NCBI RefSeq assembly: GCF_013328205.1 | Contig: NZ_JABULH010000004.1 | Coordinates: 248,001-312,000 of the forward strand | Length of the DNA stretch: 64,000 nucleotides | Source: Sphingomonas hominis | Lineage (GTDB): Bacteria; Pseudomonadota; Alphaproteobacteria; Sphingomonadales; Sphingomonadaceae | Direction of reading: 5' to 3' | In this document: positions 1 to 8,426 of the stretch, in pieces | How positions within the stretch are numbered: position 1 is the first letter of the stretch | Layout: the number at the start of each line of letters is the position of its first letter | Program-made: the position numbers and the translations under genes | The notes under the pieces: model-generated | What the model saw: the letters and a program-made list of their open reading frames with translations, nothing else | Told to the model about the DNA's origin: nothing | Database searches by the model: none

Positions 1-263
1 GGACTTCCCTTGGCGGTGTAGAGCTCGGCACGGGCGTAGGCGTGCAAGGGACCAGGCGCCATGCTGTCGAGCGCGATCTGCGCGTCGCTCCAGCGGCTCT
101 CACGGATGGCGGTGAACACGCCGCGATAGCCGTCGCGCTGCTCGGCGGTCAGTTGCTTGGGAATGCCGACCGCCGGCGTCGGCGGTGCGGGTTCGGCAAC
201 CGCAGAGGTCACGGCGGCGGCGCAACACGCGCCCGCGAGCAACAACCGCTTCAACCCCGTCAC
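1..263 (-). CDS. N-terminus of a lytic transglycosylase (partial, runs off the left edge)
   Basis: Only the first 87 codons are inside the window. The GTG start overlaps the TGA of the uracil-DNA glycosylase gene (GTGA), so the two are translationally coupled. The visible part has a short basic n-region, a hydrophobic stretch and an Ala-rich cleavage region (near residues 20-24), then a Pro-rich linker and a helical segment (QLTAEQRDGYRGVFTAIR, then a motif ending ARAELYTAKG). From family knowledge this resembles the N-terminal helical domain of periplasmic lytic transglycosylases of sphingomonads. The catalytic SLT domain would lie outside the window, so the assignment is an inference. A second, complete transglycosylase gene lies at 17406-19454. 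Confidence 0.55.
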   Translation of the reverse strand, partial: MTGLKRLLLAGACCAAAVTSAVAEPAPPTPAVGIPKQLTAEQRDGYRGVFTAIRESRWSDAQIALDSMAPGPLHAYARAELYTAKGS

Positions 264-1009
264 TTCGCCAATCCTTCGTTGAGCAAGATCAGGTCCTTCC
301 ACGCTTCGGACTTGCAGGCCGGCCGGTCCAACAGGACGCGGGGGTGATGGCTCGCAACCACGTGCGTGCTGGTGCCACCTGTATGGTTAAAGACGTGCAA
401 ACGCTCTCTCGCCTGCGCTACGTTCGTCGCCAGAACCGCACGGGTCGCCGCATCGCCCAGCACCAGCAGCGCCTTGGGTGCGGCGAGCGACAGATGATGC
501 CGCGTCACCTCGCCCAATCGCTGCTCCAGGTCGCGCGGTACGCGCCCGGTCGTTGGCCGCCGTACGCAGACGGAGGCGAGCAGCACGTCGGCGCGCGTGC
601 GCCCGATGCTACGCAGCATGTTGTCGAACAATCGCCCGACCTCACCGCCCAGCAATTGTCCACGGTCGTCGCGCTCGGGACAATCGACCAGCACCATCAG
701 CTCGGGGCTTTCCGGCCCGGCCCAGCCGATCGCCTCGCCCGCCCATACCGCATCGGGTGCCTCGCGCCCGATTCGCCACGACACGAACTCGGCCAGCACG
801 CCGGGCAGGGCGGTTGCCGGCAGCGGTGCGGCGCTTGGCGCCGGGTCGGCGACGGGCTCGTGCGGCGCAAGCTGATCGCCGGCAAAATTCTTCGCTTCCA
901 ACCAGTTGACGGGCGCGTCACCCACCACCACGTCGACACCGGCGTCGCGCCACCAATCAAGCGCGCTCGCTGCCGCCGCGCCCCAATCGAGATTCTGGTC
1001 TGCCCCCAT
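260..1009 (-). CDS. Uracil-DNA glycosylase family protein
   Basis: 249 aa with an ATG start. The UDG-superfamily fold is recognisable from a first motif in which LMVLVDCPERDD leads into GGEVGRLFDNMLRSIG (about residues 105-130), a central VLLASVCVRRP strand, and a C-terminal HHPRVLLDRPACKSEAW motif matching the HPxxLL leucine-loop motif of family 4-type enzymes. Members excise uracil from DNA to start base-excision repair. Motif 1 departs from the usual GEGPG form, so substrate preference (uracil against other deaminated bases) cannot be fixed. The N-terminal 80 residues are poorly conserved in such proteins. It is followed at once by the coupled transglycosylase gene and diverges from the ETF-QO gene. 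Confidence 0.75.
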   Translation of the reverse strand: MGADQNLDWGAAAASALDWWRDAGVDVVVGDAPVNWLEAKNFAGDQLAPHEPVADPAPSAAPLPATALPGVLAEFVSWRIGREAPDAVWAGEAIGWAGPESPELMVLVDCPERDDRGQLLGGEVGRLFDNMLRSIGRTRADVLLASVCVRRPTTGRVPRDLEQRLGEVTRHHLSLAAPKALLVLGDAATRAVLATNVAQARERLHVFNHTGGTSTHVVASHHPRVLLDRPACKSEAWKDLILLNEGLAK

Positions 1010-1137
1010 CCGGTCGGCATAGCATGGATGGTTGACGCGAAGGTCAAGTTACTGGCACCGCGGCACGGTCAGGATGTTGCTGCGGTGCGACGAGGAGCGG
1101 AACGCCCCTGTCAGCGGGCACCAGAGGAGAGAGTGAA

Positions 1138-2799
1138 GTGAGCGATCGCGAATCCATGCCGTATGACGTGGTGATCGTCGGCGCCGGCCCGGCCGGTCTG
1201 TCGGCGGCGATCCGCATCAAACAACTCGCCGCGGAGAAGGAAGCGGACATCTCTGTCTGCGTGCTCGAGAAGGGCTCGGAGGTCGGTGCGCACATCCTGT
1301 CGGGCGCGGTGATCGATCCGCGTACGCTCGACGAGTTCCTGCCCGACTGGCGCGACGACGGCTGCCCGCTCGCCGAGGTGCCGGTTACCGAGAACATCCA
1401 TTGGGTGCTGACCAAGAACAAGAAGGTCGACCTGCCGCACCTGTGGACCCCGCCGTTCCTCCACAACAAGGGCACCTATACCGGCAGCCTCGCCAATCTG
1501 TGCCGCTGGATGGCGGGCAAGGCGGAGGAGCTCGGCGTCGAGATCTTCCCCGGCTTCGCCGCTGCCGAGGTGCTGTTCAACGAGGATGGCAGCGTCAAGG
1601 GCGTCGCGACCGGCGACATGGGCGTCGCGCGCGACGGCACGCACAAGGGCGACTGGCAGCCCGGCCTTGAGCTGCATGCGAAATACACCTTCTTCTCCGA
1701 AGGCTGCCGTGGACATCTGTCGAAGGAGCTGATGCGCATCTTCGACTTGCGCGCGAACTGCGACCCGCAGGTCTATGGTCTGGGTATCAAGGAATTGTGG
1801 GACATCGATCCCGAGCTGCACACGCCGGGCAAGGTCGTTCACACGCAGGGCTGGCCACTCAGCGAGACCGACGGCTCGAACGGCGGCGGCTGGATTTACC
1901 ACCAGGCGAACGGCCAGGTGTCGATCGGCTTCGTGACCTGGCTCAACTATACCAACCCCTACGTCTCCCCGTTCCAGGAGATGCAGAAGTGGAAGACGCA
2001 TCCTGAGGTCGCCGCGCTGCTCAAGGGAGGCAAGCGCGTCAGCTACGGCGCGCGCGCGATTTCGGACGGCGGGCTGCAGTCGATCCCCAAGCTCGTGTTC
2101 CCGGGCGGCGCGTTGATCGGCGACAGCGCCGGCTTCCTCAACGTGCCGCGGATCAAGGGCACGCACACCGCGATGAAGTCGGGCACGATGGCGGCAGAGG
2201 CTGCGGTCGACGCGATCCTGTCGCAGCGTCAGAGCGACGAGCTGACCGCCTATCCGGATGCGTTCGAGACCAGCTGGGTCAAGAAGGAGCTGTCGATCGT
2301 CCGTAACGTCGTGCCGCTGGTCAAGAAGTTCGGCGACCTGATGGGCTCGGGCCTCGCGGGCATCACCATGTGGTCCGAATATCTCGGGCTCAAGATGCCG
2401 TTCACGATGCACCACCATCCCGACAACGAGACGCTGTGGCGCAAGGATCTGGTCAAGAAGGTCGAATACCCCAAGCCCGACGGCGTGCTGACCTTTGACA
2501 AGCTCTCCTCGGTGTTCCTGTCGAACACCAACCACGAGGAGGATCAGCCTGTCCACCTGACGCTCAAGGATGCGTCGGTGCCGGTCGTGCACAATCTGCC
2601 GCTCTACGACGAACCCGCGCAGCGTTATTGCCCGGCGGGCGTTTACGAGATCGTGGGCGAAGACACGCACGATCCCCGTCTGGTGATCAACGCGCAGAAT
2701 TGCGTTCACTGCAAGACGTGCGACATCAAGGACCCGACACAGAACATCAACTGGGTCGTGCCCGAAGGCGGTGGTGGACCCAATTACCCGAACATGTGA
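1138..2799 (+). CDS. Electron transfer flavoprotein-ubiquinone oxidoreductase
   Basis: 553 aa, the usual length. It passes electrons from ETF, reduced by acyl-CoA and other dehydrogenases, to membrane ubiquinone. An FAD-binding GAGPAG motif lies at residues 15-20, a second FAD region (GDSAGFLNVPRIKGTHTAMK) in the middle, and a C-terminal 4Fe-4S domain shows a lone Cys (RYCPAGVYE) followed by NCVHCKTCDIKDP. The start is GTG at 1138 with a purine-rich GGAGAG ribosome-binding site about 8 bases upstream. The following TPR gene begins inside its 3' end. All cofactor motifs are present, so the call is firm. Confidence 0.95.
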   Translation: MSDRESMPYDVVIVGAGPAGLSAAIRIKQLAAEKEADISVCVLEKGSEVGAHILSGAVIDPRTLDEFLPDWRDDGCPLAEVPVTENIHWVLTKNKKVDLPHLWTPPFLHNKGTYTGSLANLCRWMAGKAEELGVEIFPGFAAAEVLFNEDGSVKGVATGDMGVARDGTHKGDWQPGLELHAKYTFFSEGCRGHLSKELMRIFDLRANCDPQVYGLGIKELWDIDPELHTPGKVVHTQGWPLSETDGSNGGGWIYHQANGQVSIGFVTWLNYTNPYVSPFQEMQKWKTHPEVAALLKGGKRVSYGARAISDGGLQSIPKLVFPGGALIGDSAGFLNVPRIKGTHTAMKSGTMAAEAAVDAILSQRQSDELTAYPDAFETSWVKKELSIVRNVVPLVKKFGDLMGSGLAGITMWSEYLGLKMPFTMHHHPDNETLWRKDLVKKVEYPKPDGVLTFDKLSSVFLSNTNHEEDQPVHLTLKDASVPVVHNLPLYDEPAQRYCPAGVYEIVGEDTHDPRLVINAQNCVHCKTCDIKDPTQNINWVVPEGGGGPNYPNM

Positions 2800-4450
2800 C
2801 CCGATCCGTTCTGCCCTCCACCGCCGCCGCGTGGTGGGGGGCTCCATGTTCCTTGCCGTACTGATCGCCGCCACACCCGTGGCCGCCAAGACCGACGCTC
2901 CACGGGTCGCGCCTGCCGCCGGCACCTCGGACCCCGACATCGCCGCCTATCTGCGCGCGCGCGTCGCCGACGCCGCCGGTCGTGTTGCACTCGCCGTCAC
3001 GGATTACGCACAAGCGCTGCCCGCGACCGCCGCCGATCCCGTGGTCGCGGTCCGCGCCTATCGCGAGGCAATCCAGGCGGGCGACTTCGCGCTCGTCGAC
3101 CGTGCCGCCGTCACCTTGGCGAGCGCCGACGTGCTTCCCAACGACGCCCCGCTGCTCGCGCTCGCCGCCGCCGCGCGCGCGCACGACCGCGCCGGGGCCG
3201 AGCGCGCGCTGACTGCGCTCGACGCGACGCCGCTCAAGATCCTATCTGCGCCGCTGCGCGCCTGGGCGGCGCTCGAGTGGCGGGGCGATCCCTTTGCCCC
3301 GTTGGCGCCCGCGTCCGACGACGCGGTCGCGCGCCGCTTCGTCGCGGAAACGCGCGCGCTGATCCTGCTCGCGCAAGGGCACAGCGAGGAAGGGCTCGCC
3401 ACGCTGCGTCCGCTGCTCGGCAACGATCAGTCGAGCATCGACACCCGCATCGCCGCCGCGCGGCTGCTGATCGCGCGTCGCAAGCCCGATCTCGCCCGCA
3501 CCTTGCTCACCGGCAGCACGCCGCCCGAAGTGGCCTTGCGGGAGCAGCCGAGGTGGCGCGGCGATCCCGGTTTCGCCTTTGGGGTGTCGTGGCTGCTCAC
3601 CCGCGTCGCCTCCGACCTGGCGATGGGGCCGCCCGGCAACCTGTCCTACACGCTGACGCAATCCGCACTGCGTGCCGATCCGGCCAACGACCGTGCGCGG
3701 CTGCTGCTCGCCGGCGCGCTGTCGAAGGACAAGGCGGCCGACCGCGCGCTGACCGTGCTGGGCGAGGTCGACCCGCGCGGCATCTACGCCGCGCAGGCGA
3801 CGGCCGGGCGGATCGAAGTGCTCGCCGACGCCGGCCGGACCGAGGACGCGCTGCGCCTGGCCGAGCCGCTCGGGATGGCGTCCGATGCCGGCCCGGCCGA
3901 TGTTCAGCGGCTCGCCGACCTCTACCTGCGGCTCGAGCGTGCACGCGACGCGGCTCCACTCTACCGTCGCTTGGCCGAGCGCGCCGGCGCCGACTGGACC
4001 GACTGGCTGCAATATGGCGCCGCGCTCGACCGCGCGGGCGATTGGCCGGCTGCTCGCACCGCGCTGGAACGCGCCCACGCGCTCGCGCCCGACCAGCCGC
4101 TGGTGCTCAACTATCTCGGCTACGCACTGACCGAGCATGGCGAGCGCCCGACCGAGGCGCAGGCGATGCTGGCACAGGCGGCACGCGCGCGTCCGAACGA
4201 TCCCGCGATTGCCGACTCGCTCGGTTGGGCGCTGTTCCGTGCCGGCGCGACGCAGCGCGCGCTGCCGCTGATCGAGCGCGCTGCTGCCGCCGACTCGATC
4301 AATCCCGAGATCGGCGAGCATCTCGGCGACATCTACTGGCAGCTCGGGCGCCGCTACGAGGCGCGCTATGCCTGGACCGCCGCGCGCGTTAGTGCCGAAA
4401 CACCGGTGGTCGCACAGCGCCTGTCGGGGAAGATCGCGAACGGGTTGTGA
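2771..4450 (+). CDS. Exported tetratricopeptide-repeat protein
   Basis: About 559 aa, built almost wholly of Ala/Leu/Arg-rich helical pairs. TPR signatures are clearest in the C-terminal third (LQYGAALDRAGDWPAARTAL, LNYLGYALTEHGERPTEAQA, DSLGWALFRAGATQRALPLI). The N-terminus reads as a signal peptide: basic RSALHRRR, then MFLAVLIAATPVAA. Start choice is unsettled. GTG at 2771 or 2774, inside the end of the ETF-QO gene, is the only start that keeps the basic n-region; GTG 2831 and ATG 2846 are in-frame alternatives that would lose it. Such proteins scaffold envelope complexes, but no partner can be named. ispE follows 9 bases later, so the genes are probably co-transcribed. Confidence 0.8.
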   Translation: MVDPITRTCDPIRSALHRRRVVGGSMFLAVLIAATPVAAKTDAPRVAPAAGTSDPDIAAYLRARVADAAGRVALAVTDYAQALPATAADPVVAVRAYREAIQAGDFALVDRAAVTLASADVLPNDAPLLALAAAARAHDRAGAERALTALDATPLKILSAPLRAWAALEWRGDPFAPLAPASDDAVARRFVAETRALILLAQGHSEEGLATLRPLLGNDQSSIDTRIAAARLLIARRKPDLARTLLTGSTPPEVALREQPRWRGDPGFAFGVSWLLTRVASDLAMGPPGNLSYTLTQSALRADPANDRARLLLAGALSKDKAADRALTVLGEVDPRGIYAAQATAGRIEVLADAGRTEDALRLAEPLGMASDAGPADVQRLADLYLRLERARDAAPLYRRLAERAGADWTDWLQYGAALDRAGDWPAARTALERAHALAPDQPLVLNYLGYALTEHGERPTEAQAMLAQAARARPNDPAIADSLGWALFRAGATQRALPLIERAAAADSINPEIGEHLGDIYWQLGRRYEARYAWTAARVSAETPVVAQRLSGKIANGL

Positions 4451-4459
4451 GGGGCTGAG

Positions 4460-5332
4460 GTGCCGAAGGTGGAGATACGGGAAAAGGTGATCGTTGAGCG
4501 CGCCCCCGCCAAATTGAACCTCGCGCTCCACGTCCGCCGCCGCCGTGACGATGGCTATCACGACCTCGAAACGCTGTTCGTCTTCGCGCGCGACGGCGAT
4601 AGCGTCAGCGTCGCGGTTGGCGCACCATCGCTCACGATCACCGGGCCGTTCGCCGCCGGGCTCGACGCCGGGGCCGACAATCTCGTCGCGCGCGCCGAAC
4701 TTGCCTTTTGTGCGCAGTTCGGCGTGACGGCGCAGCACACGATCACGCTCGACAAGCATCTGCCGGTCGCCTCGGGGATCGGCGGCGGCTCGGCCGATGC
4801 CGCTGCGACGCTGCGCGCGCTGGCGACGTTACACGGCATCGCGCACGACGATGCTCAACTGATCGACATTGCCGCAACGCTCGGCGCCGACGTGCCCGCC
4901 TGCCTGCTCGGCCGCGCCGCCTTCGGCGACGGCAAGGGCGACGCGCTGACGACGATCCCCGGCCTGGGTGACATGCCCGCCTTGCTGGTCAACCCAGGGG
5001 TCGCCGTCTCCACGGCCGCCGTCTTCGCGCGTTGGGACCGTGTCGACCGCGGCGCCCTGCGTGAAGGCGGTTCGTTCGGCGACGATGGCACGCTCGCGTG
5101 GGCGCTCGCCGGGCGGAACGACCTCCAGCCTCCCGCCGAGCAGCTCGCACCTGTCATCGCTGATCTGCTCGCGTTGCTGGCACAGCAAGCGGGCGTTCGC
5201 CTCGCCCGCATGTCGGGATCGGGCGCGACCTGCTTCGCGCTGTTCGACGACGAGAACGCCCGCGACGCCGCCGCGCGCGCCATCGCCGCCGTGCACCCGG
5301 CGTGGTGGCGGCTCGAAACGGCCATCCAGTGA
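4460..5332 (+). CDS. ispE: 4-diphosphocytidyl-2-C-methyl-D-erythritol kinase
   Basis: 290 aa GHMP-family kinase that phosphorylates CDP-methylerythritol in the MEP isoprenoid pathway. The N-terminal APAKLNLALHV motif, the DGYHDLETLF motif and the ATP-binding glycine loop PVASGIGGGSADAAAT (residues near 95-110) are characteristic, as is the C-terminal MSGSGATCFALF segment. GTG 4460 is the first start after the TPR gene; the conserved fold begins about 12 residues later, so a slightly shorter protein is possible. The stop overlaps the GTG of the next gene (GTGA). Confidence 0.95.
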   Translation: MPKVEIREKVIVERAPAKLNLALHVRRRRDDGYHDLETLFVFARDGDSVSVAVGAPSLTITGPFAAGLDAGADNLVARAELAFCAQFGVTAQHTITLDKHLPVASGIGGGSADAAATLRALATLHGIAHDDAQLIDIAATLGADVPACLLGRAAFGDGKGDALTTIPGLGDMPALLVNPGVAVSTAAVFARWDRVDRGALREGGSFGDDGTLAWALAGRNDLQPPAEQLAPVIADLLALLAQQAGVRLARMSGSGATCFALFDDENARDAAARAIAAVHPAWWRLETAIQ

Positions 5333-6033
5333 TCAACCTCAGCGTCGACGACGGCGTCGCACGGATCGCGCTAGACCGTGCGGCCGCGCGTAACGCGCTG
5401 CCGACCGCCGCGTGGCACGATCTCGCCGCAACGGTCGCGCAGGTGCCCATCGACGCGCGCGTCGTACTCATCGCTTCCGACGTCCCCGGCATCTTCTCCG
5501 CCGGGGCCGACCTCGTCGATCTCGCGCGGCTCAGTGAGGACGTGCCCGCACGCACTGCCTTTCGTACCGCGATGCGCGCCGGCATCGACGCGGTCGCCGC
5601 GCTGCCGATGCCGGTCGTCGCCGGCGTCGAGGGCGGGTGCCACGGTGCCGCGGTCGCGCTGGCGCTTGCCTGCGACCTGATCGTCGCTGCGCCGGGTGCC
5701 CGTTTCGCGATCCCGCCGGCGCGGCTCGGCATCGGCTATCCCGCGCCCGATGTGGCGCGCTTGTCCGCACGGGTCGGGCAGGGGCAGGCCGCACGCCTGC
5801 TGTTCACCGCTGCCACGATCGACGCCGCCGAGGCGCACCGCATCGGCCTCGTCGACCTGCTCGCCGACCCGGCCGAGGTCGCGGCCGCGATCGCCGCCAA
5901 CGATGTCGCCGCGCTGTGTCTGCTCAAGTCGACGATCCGCGATCCCGTCGACGCTGCGCACGACCGCGCGTTCGAGAATTCGTTCGCCGCCCCGCGCTTC
6001 GCCGCTGCCACTAAACGGTATCTACGCGCTTGA
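5329..6033 (+). CDS. Enoyl-CoA hydratase/isomerase (crotonase) fold protein lacking the usual catalytic glutamates
   Basis: 234 aa from the GTG at 5329, which overlaps the ispE stop (GTGA); an upstream in-frame start at 5302 lies inside ispE and is less likely. Crotonase-fold hallmarks are a FSAGADLVDLARL oxyanion segment and a GGCHGAAVALALACDLIVAAP helix. Aligned by eye to mitochondrial enoyl-CoA hydratase, the two catalytic Glu positions fall on Ala (before LALACD) and Pro (in FAIPPARLG). It is therefore probably not a classical hydratase; another crotonase activity or a degenerate enzyme is possible. The neighbours (ETF-QO, ispE) fit central metabolism. The fold is secure, the reaction is not. 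Confidence 0.75.
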   Translation: MINLSVDDGVARIALDRAAARNALPTAAWHDLAATVAQVPIDARVVLIASDVPGIFSAGADLVDLARLSEDVPARTAFRTAMRAGIDAVAALPMPVVAGVEGGCHGAAVALALACDLIVAAPGARFAIPPARLGIGYPAPDVARLSARVGQGQAARLLFTAATIDAAEAHRIGLVDLLADPAEVAAAIAANDVAALCLLKSTIRDPVDAAHDRAFENSFAAPRFAAATKRYLRA

Positions 6034-6045
6034 AATAACGGCCAT

Positions 6046-6060
6046 GTTCCCCACTTGTTC
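6046..6060 (+). promoter_or_regulatory. LexA operator (SOS box) upstream of recA
   Basis: GTTC at 6046-6049 and GTTC at 6057-6060 are separated by exactly 7 bases, the direct-repeat LexA box known for alphaproteobacteria (GTTC-N7-GTTC). It lies 77-91 bases before the recA start, where an SOS operator is expected. The second GTTC is also the left arm of a short inverted repeat (TGTTCC-TGT-GGAACA) at 6056-6070. Repression by LexA is inferred from the match and position. Confidence 0.85.
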
Positions 6061-6136
6061 CTGTGGAACAGAATGTGTACACGAGCAGGAACGCGTTGAA
6101 CGTCACGCGCGGGTGCTCTAGCGAAAGGGATCGGCA

Positions 6137-7210
6137 ATGGCCGCCAAACTTCAGGTGATCGATACCGGCATGGCAACCGCGACTAACGACCGTCAAAAGG
6201 CGCTCGACGCCGCCCTCGCGCAGATCGACCGAGCGTTCGGCAAGGGCTCGGCGATGAAGCTGGGGCAAAAGGAAGCGATGCAGGTCGAGGCGATCTCGAC
6301 CGGCTCGCTCGGGCTCGACATCGCGCTGGGCGTCGGCGGGCTGCCGCGCGGCCGCGTGATCGAGGTGTACGGCCCCGAATCGTCGGGCAAGACGACGCTC
6401 GCGCTCCACGTCATCGCCGAAGCGCAGAAGAACGGCGGCACTGCCGCCTTCGTCGACGCCGAACACGCGCTCGACCCCGTTTACGCCAAGAAGCTGGGCG
6501 TCAACATTGACGAATTGATCGTGTCGCAGCCCGATACCGGTGAGCAGGCGCTGGAGATCGTCGACACGTTGGTGCGCTCGAACGCGATCGACGTGCTGGT
6601 GGTCGACTCGGTCGCAGCCCTCGTCCCGCGCGCGGAGATCGAGGGCGAGATGGGCGACAGCCACGTCGGCCTCCAGGCGCGTTTGATGTCGCAGAGCCTG
6701 CGCAAGCTGACCGGCTCAATCAGCCGCTCGCGCTGCATGGTGATCTTCATCAACCAGCTGCGCATGAAGATCGGCGTGATGTACGGCAACCCGGAGACGA
6801 CGACCGGCGGCAACGCGCTGAAGTTCTATGCCTCGGTCCGGCTCGACATCCGCCGCACCGGCGCGATCAAGGACCGCGACGAGGTGACCGGCAACGCCAC
6901 CCGCGTGAAGGTCGTTAAGAACAAGGTCGCGCCGCCGTTCAAGCAGGTCGAGTTCGACATCATGTACGGCGAGGGTATCTCCAAGATCGGCGAGATCCTC
7001 GACCTCGGCGTCAAGGCCGGGCTGGTCGAGAAGTCGGGCGCGTGGTTCTCCTACGACAGCGTCCGCATCGGGCAGGGACGTGAGAATTCGAAGAACTTCC
7101 TGCGCGAAAACAAGGAAATGGCCGACCGCCTCGAAAAGGCGATCCGCGCCCGTACCGACGCGGTTGCCGAAGAGATGATGGCCGGCCCGTCGGAGGACGA
7201 CGACATCTGA
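6137..7210 (+). CDS. recA: Recombinase RecA
   Basis: 357 aa, the normal length. RecA polymerises on single-stranded DNA, drives strand exchange and stimulates LexA self-cleavage. Walker A (GPESSGKTT) lies at residues 79-87, the DNA-binding loop region contains [15 protein letters not shown], and [20 protein letters not shown] spans loop L2. The C-terminus ends in the usual acidic tail (GPSEDDDI). The ATG at 6137 is preceded by GAAAGGGA. A short N-terminal extension of about 20 residues before the conserved [14 protein letters not shown] segment is common in this group. The gene is monocistronic: a LexA box upstream and a strong terminator downstream. Confidence 0.99.
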   Translation: MAAKLQVIDTGMATATNDRQKALDAALAQIDRAFGKGSAMKLGQKEAMQVEAISTGSLGLDIALGVGGLPRGRVIEVYGPESSGKTTLALHVIAEAQKNGGTAAFVDAEHALDPVYAKKLGVNIDELIVSQPDTGEQALEIVDTLVRSNAIDVLVVDSVAALVPRAEIEGEMGDSHVGLQARLMSQSLRKLTGSISRSRCMVIFINQLRMKIGVMYGNPETTTGGNALKFYASVRLDIRRTGAIKDRDEVTGNATRVKVVKNKVAPPFKQVEFDIMYGEGISKIGEILDLGVKAGLVEKSGAWFSYDSVRIGQGRENSKNFLRENKEMADRLEKAIRARTDAVAEEMMAGPSEDDDI

Positions 7211-7238
7211 TTTGGACGGTCGCCCGGTCTGATCGCAG

Positions 7239-7274
7239 CGCGGCTCGCCGGAAACGGCGGGCCGCGTCCGTTTT
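7239..7274 (+). terminator. Rho-independent terminator of recA
   Basis: A 12-base stem (CGCGGCTCGCCG pairing with CGGCGGGCCGCG, one T-G wobble) closes on a GAAA tetraloop and is followed, after four bases, by TTTT. It begins 28 bases after the recA stop. The T-tract is short but the hairpin is very stable. Confidence 0.75.
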
Positions 7275-7301
7275 GCACATCGGCGACGACGCGCGTTGGA
7301 C

Positions 7302-7319
7302 TGACCTTCGTGTGACCTT
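7302..7319 (+). repeat. Paired TGACCTT half-sites (short copy of the TGACNTT element)
   Basis: TGACCTT occurs at 7302-7308 and again at 7313-7319 as a direct repeat with an 11-base period. The same pair with a 9-base period occurs upstream of rmuC (32851) and the FKBP gene (47126), and a half-degenerate copy upstream of dnaA (57928). It lies in the 373-base gap between recA and the methyltransferase gene. Function unknown. Confidence 0.45.
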
Positions 7320-7401
7320 CCGCGATCGTCGCTCCGCCAGAGAGCATCTCGATCCGAGCCAAAGACCGCTGATGCAGCGCAGCGCCAACCATGCTCATAC
7401 C

Positions 7402-7447
7402 GTCATCCCGGACTTGATCCGGGGTCCCGCTTCTTTCTACCCGCAGC
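7402..7447. repeat. Dispersed intergenic repeat, copy 1
   Basis: A 46-base stretch starting GTCATCCCGGACTTGATCC, containing a hairpin (CCCGGA-CTTGA-TCCGGG, 7407-7423) and ending in CTTTCTACCCGCAGC. A second copy lies at 32698-32740 and matches at 36 of 43 aligned positions by hand count. From memory, sequences of this kind are frequent in alphaproteobacterial intergenic DNA. The rest of the 7211-7583 gap holds the recA terminator and the TGACCTT pair; I see no gene in it. Confidence 0.65.
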
Positions 7448-7583
7448 GGGGTGAGGGACGTCGACACCACGTCGCGCCCGGTCCAGCCAGCGCCGGCATT
7501 ACACCACACTGCACCACCTTCGCATCATCGCCCCGTTTAAATGATCTCGGCGTGACCTCACCTTCCATGAACGTCCCGCGACG

Positions 7584-8426
7584 GTGACTGCAGCAGGCGA
7601 CTGGATCGGCAAGGTCGGTGACGTCTGGGCACGCGAGTGGCCGCGCACCGAGCGCAGCTTCGCTCACCTCGAACCGTTGCTACGTCGCGCGATCCTGTCG
7701 GTTGCGCCCGATCGCGGCCAGTTCCTCGATCTCGGTTGCGGCGTCGGCACGACCAGCGCCGCCATCGCCGCTGCCTACCCGGACACCCGCGTCACAGGCG
7801 TCGACCTTTCCGCCGCGATGGTCGCGATCGCGCGAGCACGACACGACGCACCCAATCTCCGCTTCGTGGATGGCGACGTGCTCGACATGGCGACCAGCCG
7901 ATTGGATGACCTCGTCTTCTCGCGCCACGGCGTGATGTTCTTCGCCGACCCTGTTGCCGCCTTCACCCACCTGCGCCGACGGGTGAGTGCGGGCGCCCCG
8001 CTTGTCTTCTCTTGCTTTCGCGGGCGCAGCCACAATCGATGGGCGCTCGAACTCGCCGACGCCACTGGTCAGTCTGTGGGTGACGACCGCAGCTACGCGC
8101 CCGACCCGTTCGGGTTCGCCGACCACGCCTTCGTCGCCGACCTGCTCGCGCGCACCGGCTGGAGCGTCGAGTCGAGCGAAGCAGCCGATTTCGACTATGT
8201 GGCGGGAGAGGGCGCGGACGACGCCGCCGCGATCGCCGACGCGATCGCCTTCTTCACCCGCATCGGTCCCGCCGCCGCCACGATCCGTACCGCGCCGGAT
8301 CATGCCCGCGCCGATCTGCTGGAGCGGATCGGAACCCGGCTCGCGCGTTATGCACGAAACGGGCGCGTCGCCATGCCGGTCTCCGCCTGGATCTGGACCG
8401 CACGCGCCGCAGGGGAGCCCGCATGA
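7584..8426 (+). CDS. Class I SAM-dependent methyltransferase
   Basis: 280 aa from a GTG start. The SAM-binding motif I is intact (FLDLGCGVGTTSAAIA, about residues 48-63), followed by motif II (VTGVDLSAAMVAIAR) and a motif near FVDGDVLDMA; the post-I acidic residue is present. A VFSRHGVMFFADP segment, typical of small-molecule methyltransferases of this fold, follows. The substrate cannot be predicted. The next gene, a glutathione transferase, overlaps by four bases (ATGA), so the pair is coupled and may act in detoxification. Confidence 0.85.
   Translation: MTAAGDWIGKVGDVWAREWPRTERSFAHLEPLLRRAILSVAPDRGQFLDLGCGVGTTSAAIAAAYPDTRVTGVDLSAAMVAIARARHDAPNLRFVDGDVLDMATSRLDDLVFSRHGVMFFADPVAAFTHLRRRVSAGAPLVFSCFRGRSHNRWALELADATGQSVGDDRSYAPDPFGFADHAFVADLLARTGWSVESSEAADFDYVAGEGADDAAAIADAIAFFTRIGPAAATIRTAPDHARADLLERIGTRLARYARNGRVAMPVSAWIWTARAAGEPA

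Noticed and set aside
1111-2940. Long open frame (609 codons) antisense to the ETF-QO gene
   Set aside because: The product is Arg/Val/His-rich with no domain, and the forward strand carries an unmistakable ETF-QO. Long antisense frames are normal in GC-rich coding DNA.
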